From the NCBI RefSeq assembly GCF_900107775.1, contig NZ_FNRF01000002.1:727518-791517 (forward strand): a stretch of DNA of 64,000 nt, read 5' to 3'. The position numbers and the translations under genes were made by a program. The DNA is from Xylanibacter ruminicola. GTDB taxonomy: Bacteria > Bacteroidota > Bacteroidia > Bacteroidales > Bacteroidaceae. Of this stretch, positions 9,691 to 19,068 are shown piece after piece (position 1 is the stretch's first letter; the number at the start of each line of letters is the position of its first letter). The notes under the pieces were generated by a model. The model was not told the DNA's origin. It was given only the letters and a program-made list of their open reading frames with translations, and did no database searches.

Positions 9691-10631
9691 ATCACGTTCT
9701 GTGGTTTTCCGCTTATAAAGCAACGTACATTTTCGGTTGCTATCTGTATCAGTCGCACTCTTGCTTCGGTGCTTGCCCAAGCAATGTGCGGCGTGATATA
9801 AGCGTTGGGTTGCTTCTGCAGTTTATTATCGGCAGCAGGTGGTTCAACCGTCATCACATCGGCACAGAAGGCACCCAGTCGTCCTGAGGCCAGCGCCTCG
9901 GCCACAGCATCGTCATCAATCAGCGGTCCGCGACCGGTATTAATCAGGATGGCCGATGGCTTCATCTTCTTCAGGCTCTCTTTATTAATAAGGTGACGCG
10001 TGCTGTCGGTTAACGGACAGTGCAGCGACAGCACATCGACGGTAGCCAACAGCTCGTCCAAGCCCACTTTCTCGATACCGGCGGGCAGCACCTCTTTACT
10101 GCTGAAGGCCTTTACCTTCATGCCGAAGGCCAACGCAATCTGGGCCACGCGCATACCGATATTTCCCAAGCCCACAATACCGAATGTCTTACCGGCCAGC
10201 TCTGTAATCGGCGCATCCCAGTAGCAGAAGTCCTTACTCCTGCTCCACTTGCCCTCGCGGTTCTGCTGGGCATAATGCTCTGTGCGGTTAGTCACCGTGA
10301 GCAGATGCGAGAACACCATCTGTGCCACGCTCTCGGTGCTGTAAGCGGGCACATTGGTTACCACAATGCCGCGCTCGTGTGCCGCCTCGATATCCACCAC
10401 GTTGTAGCCCGTTGCCAGCACGCCGATATACTTCAGCTGTGGCAACTGTGCGATCACTTCGCGTGTCATCAGCACCTTGTTGGTTAACACCACGTCGGCC
10501 TCAGCCGCACGCACTACCGTCTCTTGGGGCGCCGTACGCTCATACACCGTCACATCGCCCAACTTCTCCAGCTCGTTCCACGACAAATCGCCAGGATTAG
10601 CTGTGTACCCGTCAAGAATTACTATTTTCAT
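9687..10631 (-). CDS. D-2-hydroxyacid dehydrogenase
   Basis: Protein of 314 residues from ATG 10631 (MKIVILDGYTANPGDLSW). Longer in-frame sequence upstream crosses the promoter and is rejected. Signatures: NAD-binding GLGNIGMRVA with Rossmann glycine pattern near residue 150, the substrate Arg and acidic residue in NTGRGPLIDD and later, and the catalytic His in PHIAWAS. The N-terminus resembles glycerate/hydroxypyruvate-type members. It reduces a 2-keto acid with NAD(P)H; glycerate is only a guess. Convergent with the Dabb gene, with a 4-nt overlap. Confidence 0.9.
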   Translation of the reverse strand: MKIVILDGYTANPGDLSWNELEKLGDVTVYERTAPQETVVRAAEADVVLTNKVLMTREVIAQLPQLKYIGVLATGYNVVDIEAAHERGIVVTNVPAYSTESVAQMVFSHLLTVTNRTEHYAQQNREGKWSRSKDFCYWDAPITELAGKTFGIVGLGNIGMRVAQIALAFGMKVKAFSSKEVLPAGIEKVGLDELLATVDVLSLHCPLTDSTRHLINKESLKKMKPSAILINTGRGPLIDDDAVAEALASGRLGAFCADVMTVEPPAADNKLQKQPNAYITPHIAWASTEARVRLIQIATENVRCFISGKPQNVI

Positions 10632-10639
10632 TGTTGTGT

Positions 10640-10707
10640 TAGAATTTGGTGCAAAGATACAATTTTTTTTTGTAATTTGCCAGAAAAGAATTAATTTTGC
10701 ACCCGAA
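10640..10707. promoter_or_regulatory. divergent promoter pair
   Basis: The short gap between the dehydrogenase and the 176-residue protein holds two opposed -7 elements: TATCTTTGC on the minus strand (near 10651-10659) and TAATTTTGC on the plus strand (near 10692-10700). They are separated by a run of T. Each places its start a few bases before the respective gene. Confidence 0.6.
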
Positions 10708-11238
10708 ATGGAAAAATTTGAAGAACAATTACGTAATGATCTGCACCAGTTTCTGCAGAGTTTGAACGAGGTAGATGAGCGCATGCCCGAGTGCCCCGAT
10801 GTAGAAGACAAGTGGGAGGAGATAGCCAAGGCTTATCTCCCCGATGGCATTCGCGAGTTTCAGGCTTACCCTTCGGCCTCGTTGGGTTGGATGATGTATA
10901 TCGGTCTGGCTGTAGCCAAGATGTGGGATACCGAATGGGAGATCTACTCGAAAGTAGAAGACCTGTATGCTTACATGCGCGACAAGCGCGGCTACGATGC
11001 GATGGACGAATACATCCGTGAGGAAGTGCTCCTGCTGCAGGGCGACGATTACACCGCTTTGGAAAAGCTCACCGGCGAGTGCGCCCAGCGTGTTTACAAC
11101 GCACTAATGCACCAGCACCTGGAGCCCGGCACTAAAGAGGCCTTTAACGGTTATGTGAGTTGCTTGCACCAGCTATACCTGATGGGTGCCGCCGTGCAGC
11201 TTAAGCGTATGGGCTATCACATGACCAAGGTGCAGTAA
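10708..11238 (+). CDS. conserved hypothetical protein, helical
   Basis: Protein of 176 residues from ATG 10708 (MEKFEEQLRNDLHQF). The frame is open further upstream but runs through both promoters and the dehydrogenase start, so the short form is chosen. The sequence is acidic at the N-terminus and predicted mostly helical, with a hydrophobic patch SLGWMMYIGLAVAKMW in the middle and no signal peptide or obvious catalytic motif. I do not recognise the family. It is monocistronic. Confidence 0.75.
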   Translation: MEKFEEQLRNDLHQFLQSLNEVDERMPECPDVEDKWEEIAKAYLPDGIREFQAYPSASLGWMMYIGLAVAKMWDTEWEIYSKVEDLYAYMRDKRGYDAMDEYIREEVLLLQGDDYTALEKLTGECAQRVYNALMHQHLEPGTKEAFNGYVSCLHQLYLMGAAVQLKRMGYHMTKVQ

Positions 11239-11261
11239 GTCCCCCGCTCTCTTGCTGATAA

Positions 11262-11300
11262 CAAAAAAAATAAGCCCCGCCAATTGGCGAGGCTTAAATT
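11262..11300 (-). terminator. terminator of the GGGtGRT operon
   Basis: Hairpin AAGCCTCGCC / GGCGGGGCTT on the minus strand (11272-11295, one mismatch) followed by a run of T (11262-11270). On the plus strand the same stem could terminate the 176-residue protein gene, so it is probably bidirectional. Confidence 0.8.
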
Positions 11301-11320
11301 TTAATATCTCAAGAAATGAT

Positions 11321-12337
11321 TTATTTCTTATTCAGGGCGAGGTCGATAGCAACTGCTACAGAAACAGTAGCACCTACCATTGGGTTATTACCCATACCCA
11401 GGAATCCCATCATCTCAACGTGAGCAGGAACAGAAGAAGAACCTGCGAACTGAGCGTCAGAGTGCATACGACCCATGGTGTCGGTCATACCGTAAGAAGC
11501 AGGACCAGCAGCCATGTTATCTGGGTGCAGAGTACGACCAGTACCACCACCAGAAGCTACTGAGAAGTAAGGCTTACCAGCGAGTACGCGCTCCTTCTTG
11601 TAAGTACCAGCTACTGGGTGCTGGAAACGTGTTGGGTTTGTAGAGTTACCAGTGATAGAAACGTCAACGTTCTCCTTCCACAGGATAGCTACACCCTCAC
11701 GTACGTCGTCAGCGCCATAGCACTTAACCTTCAGACGGCTAGGATTGTTACCGTAAGGAACCTCCTTAACCACGTTCAGATCACCAGTGAAGTAATCGAA
11801 CTTAGTCTGTACGTATGTGAAACCGTTGATACGGCTGATGATCTGAGCAGCGTCCTTACCAAGACCGTTCAGGATAACGCGCAGAGGATTCTTACGAACC
11901 TTGTTAGCCATCTCAGCAATCTTGATAGCACCCTCAGCAGCAGCGAAGCTCTCGTGACCAGCGAGGAAAGCGAAGCACTCAGTCTCCTCACGGAGCAGAC
12001 GAGCGGCGAGGTTACCGTGACCGATACCTACCTTACGATCGTCGGCTACTGATCCGGGGATACAGAAGCTCTGCAGACCGATACCGATAGCCTCAGCAGC
12101 CTCGGCAGCTGTCTTAACACCCTTCTTGATGGCGATAGCAGCACCACAAACATATGCCCATTTAGCGTTCTCGAAGCAGATCAGCTGTGTGTCCTCACAC
12201 ATCTGATATGGATCGATACCAGCCTTTTCACAAATCTCATTGGCCTCCTCGATAGAGTTGATGCCATTCTCCTTCAGAGCAGCAAGAACCTGGTTGATAC
12301 GGCGCTCCTGACTCTCAAACTGTACTTTTCTAATCAT
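11321..12337 (-). CDS. GGGtGRT protein
   Basis: Protein of 338 residues that carries the family name motif GGGTGRT near residue 272 (ASGGGTGRTLHPDN). The N-terminus has a helical region with ANEICEKAGIDP; a middle region holds GLGKDAAQIISRINGF. The family is widespread in Bacteroidetes and Firmicutes and has no established function. It starts 15 nt after the NifU-like gene stop, and this pairing is conserved, so a role connected with iron-sulphur chemistry is likely but not shown. Confidence 0.88.
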   Translation of the reverse strand: MIRKVQFESQERRINQVLAALKENGINSIEEANEICEKAGIDPYQMCEDTQLICFENAKWAYVCGAAIAIKKGVKTAAEAAEAIGIGLQSFCIPGSVADDRKVGIGHGNLAARLLREETECFAFLAGHESFAAAEGAIKIAEMANKVRKNPLRVILNGLGKDAAQIISRINGFTYVQTKFDYFTGDLNVVKEVPYGNNPSRLKVKCYGADDVREGVAILWKENVDVSITGNSTNPTRFQHPVAGTYKKERVLAGKPYFSVASGGGTGRTLHPDNMAAGPASYGMTDTMGRMHSDAQFAGSSSVPAHVEMMGFLGMGNNPMVGATVSVAVAIDLALNKK

Positions 12338-12352
12338 TGTCGTATCCTCCTA

Positions 12353-13054
12353 TTATTCTTTACGTGGATCAATAGCCTTAACTGCACCCTGCTCCTCGGT
12401 TGTACGACCGTAAGAACCAGTGAACTTCTTCATAGCCTCGTTGGCGTCCATACCGTTCTTGATGGCCTCCATCATCTTGCCGAGGTGTACATACTCGTAA
12501 CCGCAAACCTCGTTGTTAGCATCGAGGTACTGCTTTGTGATGTAACCCTCAGTGAGCTCGAGGTAACGTGTACCCTTAGCAACGGTGCCATAAAGTGTAC
12601 CAGTCTGTGAACGAAGACCCTTACCGAGGTCCTCAAGACCAGCGCCGATAGCCAGACCGCCCTCAGAGAAAGCACTCTGTGTACGTCCGTAAACAATCTG
12701 CAGGAAAAGCTCGCGCATAGCGGTGTTGATAGCATCGCAAACGAGGTCGGTGTTCAGAGCCTCGAGGATGGTCTTACCAGGCAGAATCTCAGAAGCCATA
12801 GCAGCTGAGTGAGTCATACCAGTACATCCGATGGTCTCAACAAGAGCCTCCTGGATCACACCGTCCTTAACGTTCAGGCTCAGCTTGCAGGCACCCTGCT
12901 GAGGTGCGCACCAGCCAATACCGTGGGTGTAACCAGAAATTTCCTTGATTTCCTTTACTGCTACCCATTTGCCCTCCTCGGGGATAGGTGCAGGTCCATG
13001 GTAAGCGCCCTTACAAACGCTACACATGTTCTCCACTTCTTTTGAATAAATCAT
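12353..13054 (-). CDS. NifU-like iron-sulphur scaffold protein
   Basis: Protein of 233 residues with a NifU-N/IscU-like core. Visible cysteines are in MCSVCKGAYHG at the N-terminus and in TIGCTGMTHSAAMASE, which resembles the scaffold cluster-binding loop. This subfamily differs from housekeeping IscU in its N-terminal CxxC and in its constant association with GGGtGRT protein. A second ATG at 13027 (MCSVCKG) is possible. A -7 element TAATTTTGT reads toward the gene about 55 nt upstream (near 13107-13115). Confidence 0.82.
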   Translation of the reverse strand: MIYSKEVENMCSVCKGAYHGPAPIPEEGKWVAVKEIKEISGYTHGIGWCAPQQGACKLSLNVKDGVIQEALVETIGCTGMTHSAAMASEILPGKTILEALNTDLVCDAINTAMRELFLQIVYGRTQSAFSEGGLAIGAGLEDLGKGLRSQTGTLYGTVAKGTRYLELTEGYITKQYLDANNEVCGYEYVHLGKMMEAIKNGMDANEAMKKFTGSYGRTTEEQGAVKAIDPRKE

Positions 13055-13183
13055 TGATAATAAAACATTTAAATGTTAAACAACTTAATATATCCTTCTT
13101 TTTGACCTACAAAATTACGCCAATTATTTGATATTACCCCTTTTATGGTATATCATTTAGGAATTATTAACCAACTTGTGGTA

Positions 13184-15274
13184 TTATAGACCTCTATACT
13201 TCAGGAAACCTGAAGCGTCGGGGTTCTTCATGCCTGTAAAGTCGGTAAACATCTCCATCTGGTCCTTGGTGTTACCGCGACTCAGCACCTTCTGACGGAA
13301 GGCCTCACCGGTCTCGGGTTTCAAGGCGCCCAGCTTCTCAAAGGTATCGGCCACGTTGCAGGCCAGCACCTCGGTCCACAGATAGCTGTAGTAGCCGGCA
13401 GCATAGCCCCCACCCCAAACATGGTTGAAGTAAGATGTGCTGTAGCGTGGTGGAATCTGGGTATCGTAAAGACCGATCTTCTTCAGCGCGTCGATTTCGA
13501 ACTGCGCAGCGTCGTCGGCTGTAGGTATCTCGTTTACAGAAAGATGGTGCCAAGCCAGATCCAGACAGGTAGCAGCCAGGTTCTCGCCCAGGGCGTAGGC
13601 TGTCTGGAAGTTAATGCTCTTCAGCATCTTCTCCTTCAGGTCGGCAGGCATAGGCTCACCGGTAACAGCGTGCTTGGCGTAGTGGTCGAAGATCTCGGGA
13701 ATCGAGGCGAAACTCTCGTTGAACTGCGATGGCATCTCCACAAAGTCGCGAGCCACAGCGGTACCGCTCAGGGTGTTGTAGTAACAGTTAGAGAGCATAC
13801 CGTGCAGGGCGTGACCGAACTCATGGAACAGCGTGGTTACCTCGTCCCAGGTAATCAATGTGGGCTGACCCTCGGGTGCCTTGGCATAGTTGGTTACATT
13901 ATATATAATAGGCAACTGCTGGCGCAATCCGCTCTGCTTGGCAAAAGCGCTCATCCAGGCACCACCGCGCTTGGTTGGGCGGCGATAAGGATCGCTGTAG
14001 AACAAAGCCAGCATCTTACCGTTCTTATCGCGAACCTCAAACACCTTCATATCGGGATGATAAGTAGGCACATCCTTGCGCTGAATGAAATTCAATCCGT
14101 AAACACGATGAGCAGCGTAGAACACACCATTCACAATCACGCTGTCGATATTAAAATAAGGCTTAACTTCGTCGTCGCTCAGGTTCAGCATCTCCTTCTT
14201 CATCTTAGCCGAATAGTAGAAACGGTCGTAAGGCTGCAGTTTGAAGTTGGGTCCCATCTCCTTGCGGGCAAACTCCTCGATGGCCTTGGTCTCGGCCTGG
14301 GCCTTTGGTGTGTACTCAGCAATCAGCTGCTTCAGGAAGTTGTACACATTGTCAGAGTTTTTAGCCATCGTGCGCTCCAGCGAGTACGAGGCATAGTTCT
14401 TATAGCCCATCAGCTCGGCCTTCTCAGCGCGCAGCTTGGCAATCTCCACTACCAGGGGGAAGGTGTTGTACTGATCAGAGCCGTCGGCACGATGACGTGA
14501 AGCCTCGAACACACGGCGACGCAGATCGCGGTTTTCCAAGCTACTCAGGATAGCCTGCTGGGTGGTGTTTACAATCACGATAGCGTAAGGAGCCTTACCT
14601 CCACGAGTCTCGGCATCCTTCTTGCACTGGGCAATATCAGCATCGCTCAAACCCTTCAGCTCGTCCTTGCTGTACACCCAAACCACAGCGTTGTTGGTAG
14701 CAGCGGGTAGCATGTCGCCCCACTGCTGCTGCAGCTCAGATATACGCATATTAATCTGCATCATACGGTCCATCTTGGCATCATCCAGCAGCGCACCCGA
14801 ACGTACAAAATCCTTATATACCACCTCGGTCAGGCGTTTGTCCTCGCCCTTCAGGTTCTTGTACTCGTTGTCGTAAACATATTTCACACGCTTAAACAGC
14901 GCCTTGTTGAACGAGATCTCGTTCTCCAGCTCAGTCAGCAGCGGTGTCGACTTCTTCTCAGCCTCGGCAATGGCGGGCGTCTTATGTGCGCTGGCCAGGC
15001 CCTCGGCTACGTTCAGCCATTTGTCAAGCTCCAGTCCGCTCTTCTCCAACGCCAGGATGGTGTTCTTGAAGGTGGGCTTCTGCTTGTTGCTTACAATCTT
15101 GTTAATCTCCTGTCGCTTCAGCTTGATAGCCTTCTCGATGGCAGGCAGGTAATCGGTTTCCTTAATCTTGCTGAAATCGGGTGCGCCCTTAGGCAGACCG
15201 TCAGCGGCAAAAGTGGGCAGCATCACAGCTGCAATACTCATCGTCATGAGCGTTTTCTTAAAATCCATATCCAT
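13184..15274 (-). CDS. M3 family metallopeptidase (dipeptidyl carboxypeptidase/oligopeptidase)
   Basis: Protein of 696 residues with a signal peptide (MTMSIAAVMLPTFA after a short charged start), so periplasmic. The zinc site HEFGHALHG lies near residue 485, followed by the downstream Glu in the ESFASIPE region. Overall length and the C-terminal GYAAGYYSYLWTEVL segment fit the M3A (Dcp/OpdA) family. It trims short peptides in the periplasm. Located 24 nt after pyk on the same strand with no promoter between, so probably cotranscribed. ATG 15268 is an alternative start two codons in. Confidence 0.92.
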   Translation of the reverse strand: MDMDFKKTLMTMSIAAVMLPTFAADGLPKGAPDFSKIKETDYLPAIEKAIKLKRQEINKIVSNKQKPTFKNTILALEKSGLELDKWLNVAEGLASAHKTPAIAEAEKKSTPLLTELENEISFNKALFKRVKYVYDNEYKNLKGEDKRLTEVVYKDFVRSGALLDDAKMDRMMQINMRISELQQQWGDMLPAATNNAVVWVYSKDELKGLSDADIAQCKKDAETRGGKAPYAIVIVNTTQQAILSSLENRDLRRRVFEASRHRADGSDQYNTFPLVVEIAKLRAEKAELMGYKNYASYSLERTMAKNSDNVYNFLKQLIAEYTPKAQAETKAIEEFARKEMGPNFKLQPYDRFYYSAKMKKEMLNLSDDEVKPYFNIDSVIVNGVFYAAHRVYGLNFIQRKDVPTYHPDMKVFEVRDKNGKMLALFYSDPYRRPTKRGGAWMSAFAKQSGLRQQLPIIYNVTNYAKAPEGQPTLITWDEVTTLFHEFGHALHGMLSNCYYNTLSGTAVARDFVEMPSQFNESFASIPEIFDHYAKHAVTGEPMPADLKEKMLKSINFQTAYALGENLAATCLDLAWHHLSVNEIPTADDAAQFEIDALKKIGLYDTQIPPRYSTSYFNHVWGGGYAAGYYSYLWTEVLACNVADTFEKLGALKPETGEAFRQKVLSRGNTKDQMEMFTDFTGMKNPDASGFLKYRGL

Positions 15275-15298
15275 TAATGTTAGTTTATAAAGTAAAGT

Positions 15299-16744
15299 CT
15301 ACTTATTTGAGTGTGGCAGGTGGAACTTATACTGGTTGGTCATCACCTCCTTCACGGTGTTAATCTCCAGGAACTTGGTACCGCCACCTTCGCCAACATT
15401 TCCGCTCAGGTAGGCAATCTTATCAGCATCCTGTACGTAACCCTTCTGGCGCAGCATGCGTACAGCCGCATGGAACAGCACCTCGTTGTCGATATGTTCC
15501 TTCTGATATACAGGGATTACACCGTATGAAAGATTCAGCAGACGCTGCAGTTTATCGTTGTAGCAGATAGCCAGCACAGGGTTAGGACCACGGAAGGCAG
15601 CCAGGTTACGGGCAGTGTCGCCCGAGCTGGCGTCGGTGATAATACCCTTCACACCCAGCTTTTCTGTAGCCTCGATAGCAGAGTGCGCCATAAACTCGCG
15701 GATGTCGCAAGTTGGCGACAGGGGCACCTCGATGTCGTTCTCGCGCATCTTGTCCTTCTCGGCCTGTTCGGCGATAGCGGCCATGGTGCGAACGGCCTCT
15801 ACAGGATATTTTCCGCTGGCAGTCTCGCCCGAGAGCATCAGTGCGTCGGTGCGATAGTAGATAGCATTAGCAATATCAGTAACCTCGGCGCGTGTGGGGC
15901 GTGGGTTATTAATCATGGTGTGCAGCATCTGTGTAGCAACAATTACAGGCTTCTTAGCGCGTACGCACTTGCGGATAATCTGTCGCTGGATACCAGGAAT
16001 ACGCTCGATGGGCACCTCGATACCCAGGTCGCCACGGGCAATCATGATACCGTACGAAGCCTCGATAATCTCGTCGATATTGTCCACACCCTCCTGGTTC
16101 TCGATCTTCGAGATAATCTTGATGTCGCTGTTGTAGGCATCCAGGATAGCCTGCACGGCACGCACGTCGGCAGCCGAGCGCACAAAGCTGTGAGCAATAA
16201 AGTCGATGTCCTGGTCGATAGCCAGTTTAATGTTCTTGCGGTCCTTCTCGGTCAGCGTAGGCAGTGCGATGTGAACACCGGGCACATTCACACTCTTATG
16301 CGAACCCAGCACACCGTCGTTCTGCACCTGAGCGATCACAGCGGGACCGTTGATACCGATCACCTTCATGTCGAGTGCACCGTCGTCGAACAGGATATGA
16401 CAACCCTCGTGTACGTCGGCAGCAAAGTCGGCATACGACAGGTTAATGATATCGTGCGTGGTATCCATTTCGGGTCGACCGAAAATCTTCACCACATCAC
16501 CTGTCTTATAGGCGATGGGTTCGGGGCATCCGGTGGTACGCACCTCCGGACCCTTGGTATCGATAAGGATACCAATGTGGTGGCTCACGCTACGCACATT
16601 ATTAATAATGTTTTTAATACCCTGCTCATCGGCATGTGCCGTGTTCATTCTCACTACATTCATGCCTGCCTCGAAGAGACTGCGGATGAAATCCTGATCA
16701 CATCTTCTGTCACTAATGCTAGCTACAATTTTTGTCTGCTTCAT
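15299..16744 (-). CDS. pyk: pyruvate kinase
   Basis: Protein of 481 residues covering the full pyruvate kinase barrel. Signatures: MNVVRMNTAHA, the ADP/substrate loop IDTKGPEVRT, the catalytic Lys region KIISKIENQEGVDNIDEI, the Mg-binding MIARGDLGIEVP, and SGETASGKYP. The C-terminal regulatory domain is present (about residues 345-470). It converts phosphoenolpyruvate and ADP to pyruvate and ATP. Transcribed from a nearby -7 element. Confidence 0.96.
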   Translation of the reverse strand: MKQTKIVASISDRRCDQDFIRSLFEAGMNVVRMNTAHADEQGIKNIINNVRSVSHHIGILIDTKGPEVRTTGCPEPIAYKTGDVVKIFGRPEMDTTHDIINLSYADFAADVHEGCHILFDDGALDMKVIGINGPAVIAQVQNDGVLGSHKSVNVPGVHIALPTLTEKDRKNIKLAIDQDIDFIAHSFVRSAADVRAVQAILDAYNSDIKIISKIENQEGVDNIDEIIEASYGIMIARGDLGIEVPIERIPGIQRQIIRKCVRAKKPVIVATQMLHTMINNPRPTRAEVTDIANAIYYRTDALMLSGETASGKYPVEAVRTMAAIAEQAEKDKMRENDIEVPLSPTCDIREFMAHSAIEATEKLGVKGIITDASSGDTARNLAAFRGPNPVLAICYNDKLQRLLNLSYGVIPVYQKEHIDNEVLFHAAVRMLRQKGYVQDADKIAYLSGNVGEGGGTKFLEINTVKEVMTNQYKFHLPHSNK

Positions 16745-16768
16745 GTTATTTTTCCTTCATTTTGTGGT

Positions 16769-16777
16769 GCAAAGATA
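16769..16777 (-). promoter_or_regulatory. -7 element for pyk
   Basis: Minus-strand TATCTTTGC, exact match to TAnnTTTG, 24 nt upstream of the pyk ATG. Confidence 0.65.
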
Positions 16778-16860
16778 CAAAAAAACGGCCAAAAAGCGGT
16801 GATTTTTGTGATTTTTTGAAAAAAAAACGAGAAATATTTTCGTAATCGGCTGAAAATTAG

Positions 16861-16869
16861 TAACTTTGC
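16861..16869 (+). promoter_or_regulatory. -7 element for the HU gene
   Basis: TAACTTTGC, about 70 nt before the HU-family ATG, giving an AT-rich 5' leader of about 60 nt. Confidence 0.6.
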
Positions 16870-16937
16870 AGTCCGAAATCGAAGCATTTCGAGTTTACAC
16901 ATTATTAATATATAAAGAGAAAAGAAACAGATAAGAA

Positions 16938-17213
16938 ATGACAAAGGCAGAAATCATCAACAGAATTGCTGAAGAGACCGGCCTGGCTAAGAAAGATGTA
17001 GCCATCTCAGTAGAGGCATTCATGGAGTGCATCCGCGAGAGTCTCGCTGACGAGAAGGAGAATGTATACCTGCGTGGCTTCGGTACTTTCGTAGTAAAGC
17101 GCCGTGCTCAGAAGACCGCCCGCAACATCTCTAAGAATACCACCTTGGTAATCGAGGCTCACGACTATCCAGCCTTCAAGCCTTCGAAGAGCTTTATTGA
17201 AAAAATGAAGTAA
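16938..17213 (+). CDS. HU/IHF-family DNA-binding protein
   Basis: Protein of 91 residues, usual length for HU. It begins MTKAEIINRIAEETGL with the helical dimerisation part, followed by the conserved LRGFGTF turn and the beta-arm region ending with KPSKSF. It bends DNA and compacts the nucleoid. It is followed within 25 nt by a tiny basic protein gene and then RNase G, a group likely cotranscribed. Confidence 0.95.
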   Translation: MTKAEIINRIAEETGLAKKDVAISVEAFMECIRESLADEKENVYLRGFGTFVVKRRAQKTARNISKNTTLVIEAHDYPAFKPSKSFIEKMK

Positions 17214-17238
17214 TTAACATTATAAATTATTTAGTATT

Positions 17239-17328
17239 ATGCCAAACGGAAAGAAAAAGAAGGGCCACAAGATGGCTACTCACAAGCGTAAGAAGCGCCT
17301 GCGCAAGAATCGTCATAAGAGCAAGTAA
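17239..17328 (+). CDS. 29-residue basic protein, COX24/AURKAIP1 (mS38)-like
   Basis: Short gene: ATG 17239, TAA 17326. The product has 29 residues, 17 of them Lys, Arg or His, and includes the segment KMATHKRKKRLRKNRHK. This resembles the COX24/AURKAIP1 C-terminal motif found in mitochondrial ribosomal protein mS38 and actinobacterial bS22, which suggests a small-subunit ribosomal accessory protein. The call rests on motif resemblance only. It lies between HU and RNase G, 25 nt after the first. Confidence 0.7.
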   Translation: MPNGKKKKGHKMATHKRKKRLRKNRHKSK

Positions 17329-17469
17329 ATCTTGATCCTCTGTGACCAATAGTAAAGAAATGAAAGGAGTGTGTCTTGCTAATCTATAATGGATAGCGGC
17401 ACACCCTTTTTAGTGCTAACGAGACATTCCCTCAAGAAAAAAAACAGAAAACATTTAAGGAGAAAGACA

Positions 17470-19044
17470 ATGACAAGTGAAGTTATCATTGATGTGCAGC
17501 CAAAGGACATAAGCATTGCCCTGCTCGAGGATAAGCAGCTGGTAGAGTACCAGCAGGAGCAGCGCACAGCCTCGTTCTCGGTGGGCAACATTTATGTGGC
17601 AAAGGTAAAGAAGCTGATGCCAGGACTTAACGCTTGTTTCGTTGATGTCGGAGCCGAACGTGTTGCATTCCTGCATTATCTTGATCTGGGAACTCAATTT
17701 AACTCTTACGAGAAATATCTGAAACAGGTAGTGAGCGACCGCAAGAAGCTCTACCCTATCCAGAAAGCCCACATCCAGCCAGAACTCAAAAAGGATGGCA
17801 GCATTGCCAACACCTTGAAAGTTGGTCAGGAAATACTGGTACAAATTGTAAAGGAACCTATAAATACCAAGGGTCCACGACTCACCTGCGAGTTGAGTTT
17901 TGCTGGCCGTTATCTGGTACTGATTCCTTTCGAGGAAGGTGTTTCTGTTTCGACCAAAATCAAGAAGGGCGAAGAACGTAGCCGACTGAAACAGCTTATT
18001 CAGAGCATCAAGCCAAAGAATTTCGGTGTTATTGTACGTACAGTAGCCGAGGGAAAGCGCGCAGCTGAACTTGATGCCGAGCTGAAGATACTGTTGAAGC
18101 GTTGGGAAGACGTGATTAGCAAAGTACAGAAGACCACAGAGCGACCACAACTCTGCTTCGAGGAGGAAAGCAGGGCCGTAGCACTGTTGCGCGATCTCTT
18201 CAATCCCACTTACGACGGCATCCATGTAAACGACAGCGGCATCTACGACGAAATCAAGAACTATCTGGGACTCATCGCACCCGAAAAGAAGGATATCGTG
18301 AAGCTCTATAACGGCACGGTACCCATTTTCGACAATTTCGATGTAACCAAGCAACTCAAGTCGGGCTTTGGAAAAACGGTAAACTACAAACATGGTGCTT
18401 ATCTGATTATCGAACACACAGAGGCCATGCATGTAGTGGATGTTAACAGCGGTACGCGAATCAAGAAAGAGAACAACCAGGAGGCCAACGCCCTCGAGAC
18501 CAACCTTGGAGCAGCCGACGAGCTGGCCCGCCAGCTCAGACTCCGTGATATGGGCGGTATCATCATCGTCGACTTTATCGACATGAAGTTACCCGAGGAC
18601 CGCCAGCTGCTCTACGAGCGCATGTGTAAGAACATGCAGAAGGACAGAGCCAAGCACAATATCCTGCCACTTTCTAAGTTCGGACTGATGCAGATTACCC
18701 GTCAACGCGTTCGCCCAGCTATGAATGTGAACGTTGAGGAAACCTGCCCCACTTGTTTCGGTAAAGGCACTATCAAGTCGAGCATCCTGTTCACTGATAC
18801 CCTCGAGAGTAAGATTGACACCCTAGTAAATAAGATAGGTATGCGCAAGTTCTATCTGCACGTTCATCCCTACGTTGCCGCCTACATTAACCAAGGCCTG
18901 TTCAGCCTCAAGATGAAGTGGCAAATGAAGTACGGACTGGGCGTACGGGTCATCCCCTCGCAGAAGCTGGCGTTCCTTCAGTACGAGTTCTATGATGCCG
19001 ACAAGCAATTCATAGACATGAAGGAAGAAATCGAAACAAAGTAA
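17470..19044 (+). CDS. rng: ribonuclease G (Rne/Rng family)
   Basis: Protein of 524 residues from ATG 17470 (MTSEVIIDVQPKDIS). It shows the S1 RNA-binding domain near residues 38-130 (VGNIYVAKVKKLMPGLNACFVDVG), the catalytic DNase I-like centre with VDVNSGT (Mg-binding Asp) and IIIVDFIDM, and the Zn-link cysteines CPTCFGKG. No long E-type C-terminal scaffold, so RNase G-like. It processes rRNA and mRNA. A longer reading frame upstream (from 17389) overlaps the spacer and lacks family similarity. Confidence 0.93.
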   Translation: MTSEVIIDVQPKDISIALLEDKQLVEYQQEQRTASFSVGNIYVAKVKKLMPGLNACFVDVGAERVAFLHYLDLGTQFNSYEKYLKQVVSDRKKLYPIQKAHIQPELKKDGSIANTLKVGQEILVQIVKEPINTKGPRLTCELSFAGRYLVLIPFEEGVSVSTKIKKGEERSRLKQLIQSIKPKNFGVIVRTVAEGKRAAELDAELKILLKRWEDVISKVQKTTERPQLCFEEESRAVALLRDLFNPTYDGIHVNDSGIYDEIKNYLGLIAPEKKDIVKLYNGTVPIFDNFDVTKQLKSGFGKTVNYKHGAYLIIEHTEAMHVVDVNSGTRIKKENNQEANALETNLGAADELARQLRLRDMGGIIIVDFIDMKLPEDRQLLYERMCKNMQKDRAKHNILPLSKFGLMQITRQRVRPAMNVNVEETCPTCFGKGTIKSSILFTDTLESKIDTLVNKIGMRKFYLHVHPYVAAYINQGLFSLKMKWQMKYGLGVRVIPSQKLAFLQYEFYDADKQFIDMKEEIETK

Positions 19045-19068
19045 TGAAACTCTTATATCGAAAAATCT

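Noticed and set aside
10477..10707. N-terminal extension of the 176-residue protein
   Set aside because: It would start inside the dehydrogenase gene and cross both promoters.
13421..14500. 359-residue open frame on the plus strand
   Set aside because: It is antisense to the M3 peptidase gene, has a composition typical of a shadow frame, and has no family similarity.
15683..16819. 378-residue open frame opposite pyk
   Set aside because: Shadow of the codon usage of pyruvate kinase; no motif and no promoter.
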